Shown: positions 1 through 12,800 of the stretch, in pieces | Layout of the letters: the number at the start of each line of letters is the position of its first letter | How positions within the stretch are numbered: the first letter of the stretch is position 1 | Assembly: GCF_022458985.1 (NCBI RefSeq) | Contig: NC_061779.1 | Span: 22,241,001 to 22,305,000 of the forward strand | Length of the DNA: 64,000 nt | Origin: Mugil cephalus | Lineage: Eukaryota; Chordata; Actinopteri; Mugiliformes; Mugilidae | Direction of reading: 5' to 3' | Program-made: the position numbers and the translations under genes | Notes under the pieces: model-generated | What the model was told of the DNA's origin: nothing | Seen by the model: only the letters and a program-made list of their open reading frames with translations | The model's database searches: none

Positions 1-836
1 AACTGATAACTAATGGAGCTCTGATCCCACCAGTCAAGGGGTTTTAGAACTAGTTTCATCTGAACACATTTGATATTCACCAAATAAATTAAAATAACGC
101 TCAATTCTGATCAGACGCTACAACTTAAAACTGCCAACTGAAAAGTTACAGCTTTCGAACACTGACCCAGAATTTTTGTGTTTACAGAGCAAAGATAAGA
201 AGGATGCAGGCAGCTGATAAAACTGAAATGACGCACGTCACACACGTTCAGTCAATATTTACTCTCCCTGCTAGATTCATAAAGCATTAAACACTTTCAA
301 ATGATTAAGAAAATGGATATTTATTTACAAGACTTTGGCAACATAGAATATTTATAAAAATCAACCATTAGGTTTTTCCATTAAAAACAAATTCATGACA
401 AGAACAAACTAATAAATACACACCAATAATATTTACATCAACAAGTTAAGGCTCAGACTTGATTGTAAAATAGCTGATTTGACTCACATTACCATTTTCT
501 AAGGTTTTAGCTGCATAAAGAGCCAAAGCAGGAAATACGGCACATTTTAAATGATAAAACAATTAACAGTAACTGTAGATAATTCTTAATATCTGGCCAG
601 AACTGCATTAATGTCAGTTCAGGTTTTAACCAAGCGATAATCTTAAAATGTCCAGATGAAAACAAAGGCACCAGTTGGAGTAGAAAATGTCAAGGTCAGC
701 TGCATTGTCAGAGCAGTGAAAGGGACATTTATTCATCTACAAAACCTTTCAAGGGGCTGAAAGACGTCTTTCAGATATACCATCAAAAGGCTGACAACTT
801 CAGAGTAAAACACATGAAGGGCAGTGTTTTTGCTGC
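1..836 (-). other. ticrr 3' UTR and downstream flank
   Basis: No further coding sequence is visible left of the ticrr stop codon. On the minus strand an AATAAA signal lies at 728-733, about 105 nt after the stop, and another at 320-325, about 510 nt after it. Either could end the transcript; the sequence alone does not decide. Confidence 0.5.
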
Positions 837-3800
837 TCATTGAATTAGTCTCTTCCTGCTGTAGGTCCTTCCAGTGTTCTGGCGTTTGATTGGCTGGCTG
901 TAGGGAGACGGCTCAACTCCATCCACTTCCTCCGTCCTCCTCCCTGATGCCGATTCATCTACAACATGGAGTAAATAGTATGAAAGGCAAGTTAGCTTTC
1001 ATTAAGAGCATTGATAAGTTTGTTGTATTTATCTGTGTCATACTTTACTTTATTTACATAGCACTTTCACACAGTTCCAAAGTACTTTACATAAAATTCC
1101 CAGACAATTGATAAAATGCAATAAATGAGAATCAAAGTACAAATAAAAGATAGAAGGAATGAGTTCAAACTATAAAACGTGTCATAAACTCTCAACCCAG
1201 GGCAAGGTAACATAATGAACCAGATATGATCCGGACATGAGCGTGTTAGAAAAGGCTTTTATAAATGAGGGAATCTTTAAAGGGGCTTTAAAACACATGG
1301 TTCCACATGTTAAGGGCAAATGTCGGCTTTATAGTTTGTGGAGGGAAGGTGTGAAGACCAAGATTAGAAGAGTGGAATGGATGAGTGGTTGAGTATGGAG
1401 CTAAAAGTCTGGTGACGGTCAAGGTCGTGTACTGTATTGACTAATTAATAATCTGGATGATTAGTGGCTGAAAAAGAGACTTGGAAATGTGCTGGGATCT
1501 AACTGTAGCCTTAAAGGACAATAAAATAAGTAAACAATTGAGCACTTAAGATCCAGCATTTCACATTTCAGGTTTAAACATGTAGCTCACAGACAGCTCC
1601 ATTAATAAAAGGACAACTTATAAATGAACAACAAACAACTTACCTTGGAAATGTTGTTTTCTTTTACTAGCAGAACCTGTTTTGCCCTTGAACAGCAGTG
1701 GAGACTGAGTGAGGGCCAAAATACCACTGGCTGTGACCGGCTTTCTTTTCTTTGTGCTGGGAGGAGTTGCTACTGACAAAATATACAAAACAGACGAGAA
1801 TAACCGACTTAAAATCACCCCTATTTTTTTGTGTCTTTATCAAACCTGTATTGAAAAACATCTGAGCTATATTCAGTTTTAAAATATCTTTTAAAAAATT
1901 CAATGACAAATTATTTACTTGCTCCCCCCCAAAACATCCTCTCAACATAATATTAAAATATCATTCAATTCAAGTTTATTTTTTGAACTAGTTTTTAAAC
2001 TTGCTATACTGCATCACATAATGTGTAAACTATAACTTACCTGAATGGACGTCTCCACTTTCAGGAGCCCAGATCACTTCGTCCTCAGCTCTGGGAGGAT
2101 CTGTGTCAGTGTTTTGAGGCAGTTTTTCCATCCAGTAAAAATCTTCTTCTCTCAGTGGAGAGAGAGGCGATGCTTGGGTTCCAGCTGCAAATGATGGTTT
2201 GGAAGTCAAAGCTAATATTTCAGCTTTGCTATCTGAAGGTATATCAGTATCCTCAGTGTCTTGTAACCTGCTAACTCCAAGTTCTGCTTCCTCCAGCAAG
2301 TCTTCCAGCTGAGGCTCCCCCTTCAGGACACGATCTTTGCCTGCAAGCACTCCAATGTGAGCTCTCTTCCTGCGAGGCCAGCTGTTGAGGTTGTCTGGGG
2401 TCACTTTCCCTACACTCTGAGGGGAAGGAGTCAGGGGAATGATGTCCGCAATTGCCACTGGAGACATTGTTTCCGCAGGATGACGTGTAGGGGTGTAGGA
2501 CTGGCAAATGTAAGTCTGGACACTTCCACCCTTCCCAGGGGTGGCATGAGCACAGATAGATGGTGAAATGCAACCAGGCTCTCTGAGTTTAGAGAGCAAA
2601 GCCACGGGACTTTCCAGATGAGCTTTCATACCTACTAAAGGGCTTTGAGCACCTGATTGAGGACCATCTGAAGCAAAGTCACTTGAATTCATAGAATCAG
2701 TGCGTTTTATTTTGAGTCTGGGAAGACCAGATGTCTGCATTTCCATTTCTACTTGGTAGGTGAGAGATTTTGGAGTACCTGAGCCTTTTTGTCGGCCACG
2801 TCTCGCTGGGTCTCTTGGCGTTGAAAATTGAGGGGAACCATTTCCGTACCCTAGACGAGCAGCGGCCTCCCGTTGTTGGCGGTCAGGCGTCTTCCGGAAG
2901 CCATACGTTCGGCTGGTTGAGCCTTGGGATGGTACGGATGGTTTAGGAGAGACTGTGTTGGACAGAAAGTCTTCACTAGACACTGAAGGCTTCCTTGAAA
3001 AGCTAATGTTCATCTTAAGGCCTCCACTAAACTGGGCCTTCACAACTGCTGCCTCGACAATGTCAATGCTATCATCATCTGTGCTTTCTAAGTTGACACG
3101 AGAAGAGTCAAACTGTTGTGAATCCGCGTTGCAACTAGAGTCAGTTTCAGAGGAATGAGATGTTTCAGTCTGCTCCTCTTCTTTTTTATCTGAGCGCATG
3201 TTCTTTTCCACAAGTTCCCTGTTGTGAACAGATGCCGTGTTTAGTTTAGAGGCAAAACTCTCACTAGAATGGGATCTTAAGTTATGTCTGGTGGTCCTAC
3301 CAGCTTGACCAGACACTGATCTTAACACTGGCTTTGCTGGAGACGTTCCCATAGTATCTAAACCTTCTGAAACAGTAGTGTCTCGTCGTGGTGTAAATAC
3401 TGGCTTACATGGAGTTCTTCCAGAGCGAGTGGTCATTTGGTGGGAGGGACTTGGGATCTTAATTTGACTTTTAGTGTTACATTCAGTTGAGTTGTGGGGG
3501 TCTAGAGGTGGTGTGGACTGTGAAGGAGGTGTTTCTTGAGGGCACTCAGTGTCAGTTTTTCCAGATGTTTTCATCCAGACGTGAAGTTTTTCTGAGGACC
3601 TATTTACCTGTTCAGGCATCCTCACTAGGTTCACTTGACAAGTCTTTTCTGGAGTCTTGAAAATATGTCTTATAGTGTTTGTGCTTGTGGCAGGGCTGTT
3701 GGGGCTTTTCTGCAGTCTCAAAGAACTGCGAGTTGCCATAGAGGGTGATTCTGGTACTTTAAAAGTAGCAGCGCTCTCCACCACTCTGCGTTTCTGAGGA

Positions 3801-6800
3801 GAAGGAGACCAAGTGACACTTTTCTTGGGAGTCCTGGGAGTTGGGCTACTCAGTTGTAATTCAGAGGTGGAGCTGCACTCAATCAAAGCTTTGACTGGTG
3901 TCCTGAGAATGCCTTTCAGAGGGCTCATCACAAGGCTTTGCTTAGTAGGTGTCTCAACAACAAGAGACTTGCAGGCTGGAGATCTGAAAGGACTGCCCCT
4001 GAGAGCCATACCACGTCCACATGAGCCGCCTGCTACAGGGCTCTCTGCAACAGAGGAAACATGCCTGGATGAAGGTGGCGTTTGGGGAAGTTTAGGAGTT
4101 TGAGGCGTCCTGGGCGTCCTAGGAGTCCTGTTCCCAGTAGGAGCCCTCCCACGTTTCCCAGGTGACTTTGTTGGTGTCTTGTTTGGACTCTAAGAACGAT
4201 AAAAGAAGGTATATGTATCTCATTATACAGCATATTAGGAGGACAAAAATAATTTGATAAATGCATGGCAATATATGCCATGCCATTTGCATTTTCCAGC
4301 AATTTCCAGAACTGTCATTTGAAAATATTGTGACAGATGTGTGTAGATTGCAAGTAAAAAGTTACCTCAAATACGCTGGAGTCTGTGAACAGCCGTGACC
4401 TGGTGGCCCTGTTTGCACGAGATTGGTCAGAAGGACGACTGGGGGAATCGGCAGCCCCGAAAAGAAGACGCATGGGAGACCGAACGGATTTCAGCTTCAA
4501 TTCAGAGATACTGAGATTAAGTTGGGACGCAGAGAGAGCCTTGTCCAGGTTACGGGAACGAGGTTGAGAGCTTGAGTAGAAGGTGTTTGAATTTCTTCGA
4601 GCAAACTTCTTTGTTCGTGGGCTCCTTCTTAGGTCTGAAAAAAACCCAAAGCACAAACTCATGTAGTGGTGAAAATTGCACGTGCATATTCACTACGTCC
4701 AAAGAAAACAGGACTATTTGCATAATATAAATGGCAATAGGTTGTGATGTTTGTTGTCATAAGCTATATTCAACACTATTTATCACTAATTATCCTAGAT
4801 TCCTGTTGCTTCAGAATCTTTTCTCCGTTCCAAAACCACCTTTATTGTGTACATACAAACAGTGATGCAGATCATAAATTGTTCATGCTCGTGAACTTCA
4901 TGTGAAAATGGTTATAAGTAAAATACCTTCTCCAGGTTTTACGGGCGATTCTTCCACAATGCAATCTTCATTAAAGACCGATCTCCTACAAAAACATGTC
5001 AAAGTAACGTAAATCTTTAATTCACTAAATCATCAATAAGGAACGTTAACACAATGATGGTCACATACCGTCCCATTTTCTGCCTGTACAGGAGGCGACT
5101 GGACACTTGCTTGTGGGCAGGTGTCTCACAGACCTTATTTGTGAGAAGCCTGTGCCTCTCTGAAAGGAAGAGAATTTCCAAGTCACTACAACAGCCTTTT
5201 TTCAGTCAAGCATGTTTGTTTTTCCAATAAGCTGCTGAAAAACGAAATCTGATTACTCCGGTAGATTAAAGGTACCACATAAATAAATTCTTTTAGAAAA
5301 CTGTATTCCTTCACCTTCAGATTCATGAGATCGCTTACGCTTGAGTCCCTCCACTGCAGACACAGACTGGCTCCTTGGCAGTTTGGCTTTCTTTGAGGGT
5401 GAAATAATCTCTTGGTTGAACAAGTTTCTTCTCACCTTGGTCACTTCTGTGGATCAATACAAGGTATTAGAGATCAGCCGGTATACCGGGACAATATCTG
5501 GCTTTGGCATTAGCCGATACATTCATTTTTTTTCCTAGCAAGATTTACAGAGGCATCCACAGGCAGCCCTATGCTACTGGAGATGCTGTGGACCCGTGTG
5601 GCACATACATTACCTTTCCCCCACTAGCAGAGGGCATGCAGCTGGAAAGAGGAAATGCTTGTGATTTAGCTTTTTTAACTGTTTATTTTGTATGCATAAG
5701 AGCATTGAATATTCTCTTGAATAAATGGTTATGTTTTCGGTTAAATTCAGACTCATAACATTTGATATCCTTGTGTCATTTTTATAATGTAAATGGAGAG
5801 AGAAAAAGCACAGAGAAAAACAGCTCAGAAAAATCAGCAGCACTTATCGGCCATTGTCCAAGGATGATGATAATAAAAAAAAACTAAGCAATCTTTAGTG
5901 CAATCTTTTCTCCCATGTCAGCGATGAAGCAACCTCTAACATGTCAGCGATGAAACAACCTCTAACATGTCAGCGATGAAGCAACCTCTAACATGTCAGC
6001 GATGAAACAACCTCTAACATGTCAGCGATGAAGCAACCTCTAACATGTCAGCGATGAAGCAACCTCTAACATGTCAGCGATGAAGCAACCTCTAACATGT
6101 CAGCGATGAAGCAACCTCTAACATGTCAGCGATGAAACAACCTCTAACATGTCAGCGATGAAACAACCTCTAACATGTCAGCGATGAAACAACCTCTAAC
6201 ATGTCAGCGATGAAGCAACCTCTAACATGTCAGCGATGAAGCAACCTCTAACATGTCAGCGATGAAGCAACCTCTAACATGTCAGCGATGAAGCAACCTC
6301 TAACATGTCAGCGATGAAACAACCTCTAACATGTCAGCGATGAAGCAACCTCTAACATGTCAGCGATGAAGCAACCTCTAACATGTCAGCGATGAAGCAA
6401 CCTCTAACATGTCAGCGATGAAGCAACCTCTAACATGTCAGCGATGAAACAACTTTCCCATGTGAGCTTGAAGGGAAGATATAAGTGTATAGTTTTGCTT
6501 TTATATTAACAAAAGTATAGTGGCTTGACCTCTGAAAGAGTGTCCCTCTTATGATTAGCCACAAAGCTGCAAGTGATACAATGCATTAAGGGTCACCATT
6601 TTAATGGAAGGGTTTGAGGATGTTTTGGTCATAAACTGTGTAAAACTGTTAACAGCTGTTAACAGTCACTCTTTATATTTAAGGAGCATTTTTTTCCAGA
6701 GACAAAGCAAAGCTGCACATGTTAACTTTAATCTAAAGAAGCCAAGTGGTGATACGTGTGACCAGGTAAGGTGTAAATCAGGACATACCTTGTGTTTCTT

Positions 6801-9800
6801 GTTTCTGTGGTTGTGGTTCTGCAACAGTTTTCTCCACAGCAACACAGACTTTTGATCTAGACTAATGTAAATAAATGGGTATTTGAATTAGACAGCTAAA
6901 ATAAACATTAATTGTATGTGTGACTTAAAACATTTTACAATAAACACATCTCAGGGTAATTTAAGCAGGATAATAATAAAACGATGAATCATCTTACAGC
7001 TCTTGCAGACTTTTTGGTTATCTCTATTTGGCGAAGACTCTGTGAGGATTCAGTCATACTGCGATGACGAGTCAACATCCCGCTCCTAAGGGAAAGAAAA
7101 TTTAATTATGGATCTCAATATCAACGAGTATGAGTCAATAATTATGAATCCATTACAAAGACATTAAAACAGTATCAAATGTTTCTTTCATCTGCAGTAC
7201 TACTTGTCTGGTAAGATTCAATTGAATATACATAGGACACAGATTCGATTGTTTTGTCGTGTGGCCAACTGAGTTATTGTTATGTGTCTTGATAATAGTA
7301 GGTATATAAAGTCAACCCATCAATCTCAAACCATGTCTTTCCAGTAAATGTACAGCCTTGCCTCACCTCCTTTTGTTGGCTGAGCGATTTCGCAGGTCCT
7401 GCAAGCAATCTTTGCCACCTGAAACCAAGCTGTGTACGGAGACGGAAGGTGACGAGGCTGACGGGGAAATGCTGTCCTTGGCAATTGACTCGTCGCTGAA
7501 GAAGTCAATGGGCAGAACAGCCACTAAAGCCTCAGGGAGCTGTGTGCCCAGGCTGTGGTAGATGTCTGCAAGCACTTTGGGGACAGAGGTCATGAACCTG
7601 CCATGTTGCAAGAAAGGTTGTTTTAAGATTCTTATAATTACAGATACAGTATATTTGGCTCCTTTACAATCCGCATTTCATCTTAACATTCAGCATAATT
7701 GCTATGATGCCCTAAGCTAGTACCAACTAATACCAAACCTGGCATTAGTTGTTTTCAGTCCACAAAAATTCAGGAAACAAATTGAACACTCTACATTCTT
7801 ACAACTTAAACTCCACATGTGGCCTTTTCATTGACGCCTACAAATTAAATAATAAATAAATATTGCTTAGTCTTTTATATTTATTCTCATATCAGCAAAT
7901 AAATATAATTTAGTGTATACAGTTGGGTTTCAATCTGACTTTGCTTGCTATCCCTTATAAAGTTTGGCTAGTTCAAAATATGTCTGCAGTCGATTCCTTT
8001 AGGTTTTGATCTACTCTCTTTAAATAATTGTAAATCTTTAAATCAAGAGCACAAACATCAGGTAATTTTTTTAATAGCGAACAACACAAATAGCTTCTTG
8101 TGCTATTTGAGTTGACTGTGCCATTTTCTTCATCAGGTTAGATTCAGAACAGAACAGGTGAGCAATTGGTATATGTGGAGGTTTCATGGACAAAACAGCG
8201 CAACCACGACATTGTTTGAAATCAGCAACATTATTTCAGATTTGTTATGAGACCATTGTGGAGCAAATTAGACCCTGACAGGCCACCACAGTGTTAACAA
8301 TTGTATGAGAACCCCTGGAAGGTGTATCCCCCTATAACTTTTGCTATGATTGAAGAAGATCATCCATAATGAGTTATTAGACATTAACCGAAGTATGGGA
8401 ACCATGGATTCCTCTTCATTTGTATGATGCTCAGGGGTAATACAAAATAAAGATAGAGTTTTTGCTGCACTTACCCTGGAAGGACATCATCTTGGAGGAA
8501 CCTTGCAAGACAAACTGGGTCTTTTGTCAGGGAGATTATCCTGAGCATTTCAGCCGCCTAAAGAATACAGAAGGAAAAATTCAATAAGAAAAACAAAACA
8601 AACACAACACACAGATATTCTGTAGCTCATAAGTTGCACGTGAAAATGAAACAAACAAAGTAGAACCATAGAAAAAAGGACAAGTAACATGGCTCTTACC
8701 TCCTCTGCTACCTGATCGACATCAAGTGAGTCAGACATCTCCAAGGAAATTCTGCACAACTCGAGCCTCAACACCACCTGCAGCTGGCACCTAGATCAGA
8801 CAGCCTGCGTTACCGACACTGACAAGTATTATAAATCTGACTTTATACCAGATTGCGTTACTGTTTTCAAGCAGAGGGGGAACATATGCATTCGTTTCTC
8901 ATCAATGAAGGATTTGAATTCGCTCACTCTCTGACTTTGCTATCAGAATCATCAGCCATGCCATAGAGTTGTCTGATTGATTTGCTCGTCTTGAGGAGGT
9001 GCTGCTGGATAAACATCGAAGTCTTTACCTAAAAAACAAAAAACAAGACAGAAATGCAGTCACATGCAAATTATTTACTGTCAAATTGCTGCATTTGACT
9101 TTCATAATACAAACATTATCCATGATATTATTTCAATCCTATAACAAATGTGACATATAGTTCCGATCAAGCAATAAGCTATCAAGCTTTAACAATTTAT
9201 CAAGTAATAACTTTTTTTTTTATGGACAACTGAAATCATAATGTACTGTGTGTAAGCAAAATGCATGTCCTGAACGGAAGTGATTATGAGTGGACAAGTA
9301 TCTCACCTCAGGATCTGATTCAGCAGAAAAGAAAGTTTTCACAGCAGACAGAAGCTGCTGAACACCTGTCAGGACAGTCAAGTCTCTCTCTGCCAGAGCC
9401 TTTTCATAACTGGACTTCAAATGGGAGAGCAACTCTGCCTCACTAGTAAAACCTTGGCAAAGAGAGGGGGTGCATTACTTGATTTCGTAGCATATAAAAT
9501 ATGATATAATATAAAAAGAACAGTTTAATGTGCATTTAAAAAAAAAAGATATATATATATATATTTTTTTTTTGCTGTCTTGCTGAATTGATTATATTAT
9601 ACACAGTGAATATTTGAGCAGCTGTATTGTATGTCTTAATGGACACTAACTGATGGTGCTGGTCCTTCCAGATTTGTTCCTGTCACTTGACCGTCTCTTT
9701 CCTGGTTTGTCTGGCGGCCTCCCATCAGTCCCAAGCTGCTCAGCTTCAGCCTGGTTCTTTTGGGCTTTGACATTAAGGCGTGCCACATTCAGCATCTGCA

Positions 9801-12800
9801 GTGAACGGCTCATAGTCTTCATCTTCTGTTTCACAGGTGTTCGATGAGCGCCACCTATTGATCAAGGCAGTAAATGACAAAGAAAAAAAAGTCTACTGTT
9901 AAGTAAATGGCAACACAGGCAAAACAAATAAGTAGAAAAGAATAGTTGTGATTTCCAGAGATTTAAAATGTGACTTTTTATGGAGTTTGCTTACGTTTCT
10001 TGCCCCTCTTCTTGTCTGAGTCCTGGGATGTCTGGTACAGCTCAGCCAAACCACTGATCAGTTCCTGCTGCAAGACAGACAACTCCTCCTCTTCTCTCTG
10101 CTCTGGCACTGCCTGCAGCAACCTGTTCAACAATGTAATAATGACATAATGTGGTCTTTAATTATTTGTACTACACTTTCATTATTTGTACTACACTTTA
10201 AAACAAAACAGTGATTTCATTTAATAATATTAAACCTTTATATACACCTACTTTCAATAATGATATTTTTTATAGGAATAGAAAAATAGTGAAATTTGAA
10301 CTAGCCGTACCTCATTGACTCCATTAGATGAGAGCTGACCCCTGACTGGTCAGACTGAGGGAACCAAGTCTCCAGTGTGCTTGTTGTCAGTGGACTATGG
10401 CTGAATTCCTGTAGAGCCCACTCAGGAACTGGATGATCATTAAGCTTTTCTGAGGAATAAACAAATGTAAACAAAAACACAGATGATGAAAATAAAAAGG
10501 GGGTGCCACTATTAAACAATATCCACTGCTTCAAGTAATAAATAAACCATAGTTTTGCTTTTTTAAAAACTCCACATGTTACTGTCATTTTTAAAACTAC
10601 AATCAGCAGGTCACATCAAAAAGAAAAGAGAAGAGAAAGAATTATGGACCCTAAAAACAAGCAGCAGTGGACTACTGAGGAGACCCAGCTATCTGGTACT
10701 GTGGGCTTCATCCTAAGTCTAAGACAAGCCTATCGCACAAGCCAGAGTTTGAAAAAATACAAAAAAAGATGGCTGCTGCCAGCTACGACCGGACCCTGGA
10801 CCAGCTTCTGAACAAACTTTTCTTCACTTTTGTTAACATTTTTACAGCATTTTTTAAATTTTGCCAATTTATTTATTTATTTATTTTTTTTTTTACTTCT
10901 GTGTGAATAAACACATTTGAAATGCAAAAAGCTCATTTTGGCTGTGTTTTCTTATGCCTCACTTAAACTTAGACTAAACTTTTTCAGCAACACTGACACA
11001 CCTACACATAGTCAGGTAACCACCGAAAAGCAAACCGACTCTTTGGAGGTACCAGGTACCAGCACTGAACTAGCACTTGGTTCTTTTTGGTAGAAAAGGC
11101 ATGCCCACTGGAGAGCTCGGAGAACCAGCATGAGGAATGAAAGGCACATAACTGCTTACTTGGAGATAAACAAATTTAATTTAAATGACTCAGTTCAGCA
11201 TCTCAGCTAAGAGATCATTTCCTTAACTCTCTATTTAGACTCACCCATAAGGAATATATCTAGTACTTATTGGGTAATCACTTCTTTAACACCATCCTTA
11301 AGGTAAAGCTTGCTGATGCTGTACTGGACTTCACAATAGGAACTGGTCAGAACTGAGGGAAGGATCAATGCAGTCAGAGACCATGCACCAGAGTGAAGCA
11401 ACATGAGGCCTGTTTTTTTTTTTCAGTATGACCATGACTTTAACAATACATTAAAGACTACACTGACTGACTTTTAGACAGCCTCTGATGCCTCTTATAG
11501 GCCACATAGTTCAGAGGGTTGTAACTCATTTCTAATTTCATTGTGTTTCAACAGCCACTTGGCCAAGAAAACTGGTTTCAAAGTGGCACCAACACTTTGC
11601 CGGACAGGAACCAAATACCACATATGCCAGGGGGATGACTCTGTTTGTCATGATCAATAAGCCCGCTATTATTTTGTGACTGCCCTTCTTCAAGTGAAGA
11701 ACCATGTGCCTGCACTGTCCTTGACAGAAATTTAGAATATAGTAGAGAGAGCTTCAAAGACAATTCGAAGACAAGTGGAGATGTATGAATTGACATAATT
11801 GCATGGCTGTATGGTGGCTCTTTGGCCTGTGGAAAATTAAACTGGTTCTTAGAGGATTTGCAGGTTCATCCAAATCTAAACCTGCATGACCATCATCACA
11901 GAACTGATCGACTGAAGGGAGGACTAACTATTCACTTCAGTTTTCGTCTACAGATCTGTGAAGAAACCTTAACCTAAAACACAACAAGAAGCAATTTAAC
12001 ACATTTACCGTATTTTCCGCACTATAAGGCGCACCTAAAAACCTCCAATTTTCTCAAAAGCTGACAGCGCGCCTTATATATGGACCAATATTGAGCCACA
12101 ACAGGTCTCGCAACTACGGTAAGCAGCCGCCGACTTCATTTTCCCCCGTAGAAGAAGAAGCACGCGGTGCATGCTGGGATATATGACTGCGCGAGGCGTG
12201 CCGTTTCATTTCCATTTGTGTGCTTATGTAAAGACCCCAAAATGGCTCCTATTAAGAGACACGCTTACGACGCAGAGTTTAAACTCAAGGCGATCAGTCA
12301 CGTAGTAAAATACGGGAATAGAGCAGCAGCGAGAGAATTTAACATTAACGAATCAATGGTGCGGAAGTGGAGGAAGCAACAAGATGACCTGCGCCAAGTA
12401 AAGAGGACTAAACAGAGTTTCCGAGGGAACAAAGCGAGATGAGTGAACGGAGTTGTCAGAACGCTGGTTTGTAATCTATTAATAAAGTTTGACTGGCCTA
12501 TCTGACTGTTTTTTTGACATTCCCTTTAGCGCAGTTCCATCTAATGGATGCATAACGTAACCCCAGCCTCTACTGTAGCGTCTATTCTATGCGCCGTATA
12601 ATGCGGTGCAGCTTATATATGAACAAAGTTTTAAAATAGGCCATTCATTGAAGGTGCGCCTTATAATCCGGTGCGCTTTATAGTGTGGAAAATACGGTAA
12701 TCTGAAAGAATTTGAGAGGATCTTCCACAGAGAATAGGATAAACTGTCTGAATCCAGGTGTGGAAAGTCTTACCTAAGACAAGTTTCTAATAACAATTCT

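Noticed and set aside
5914-6452. Regular repeat array that might suggest a CRISPR
   Set aside because: Units are contiguous with no unique spacers, in a vertebrate intron; it is a minisatellite.
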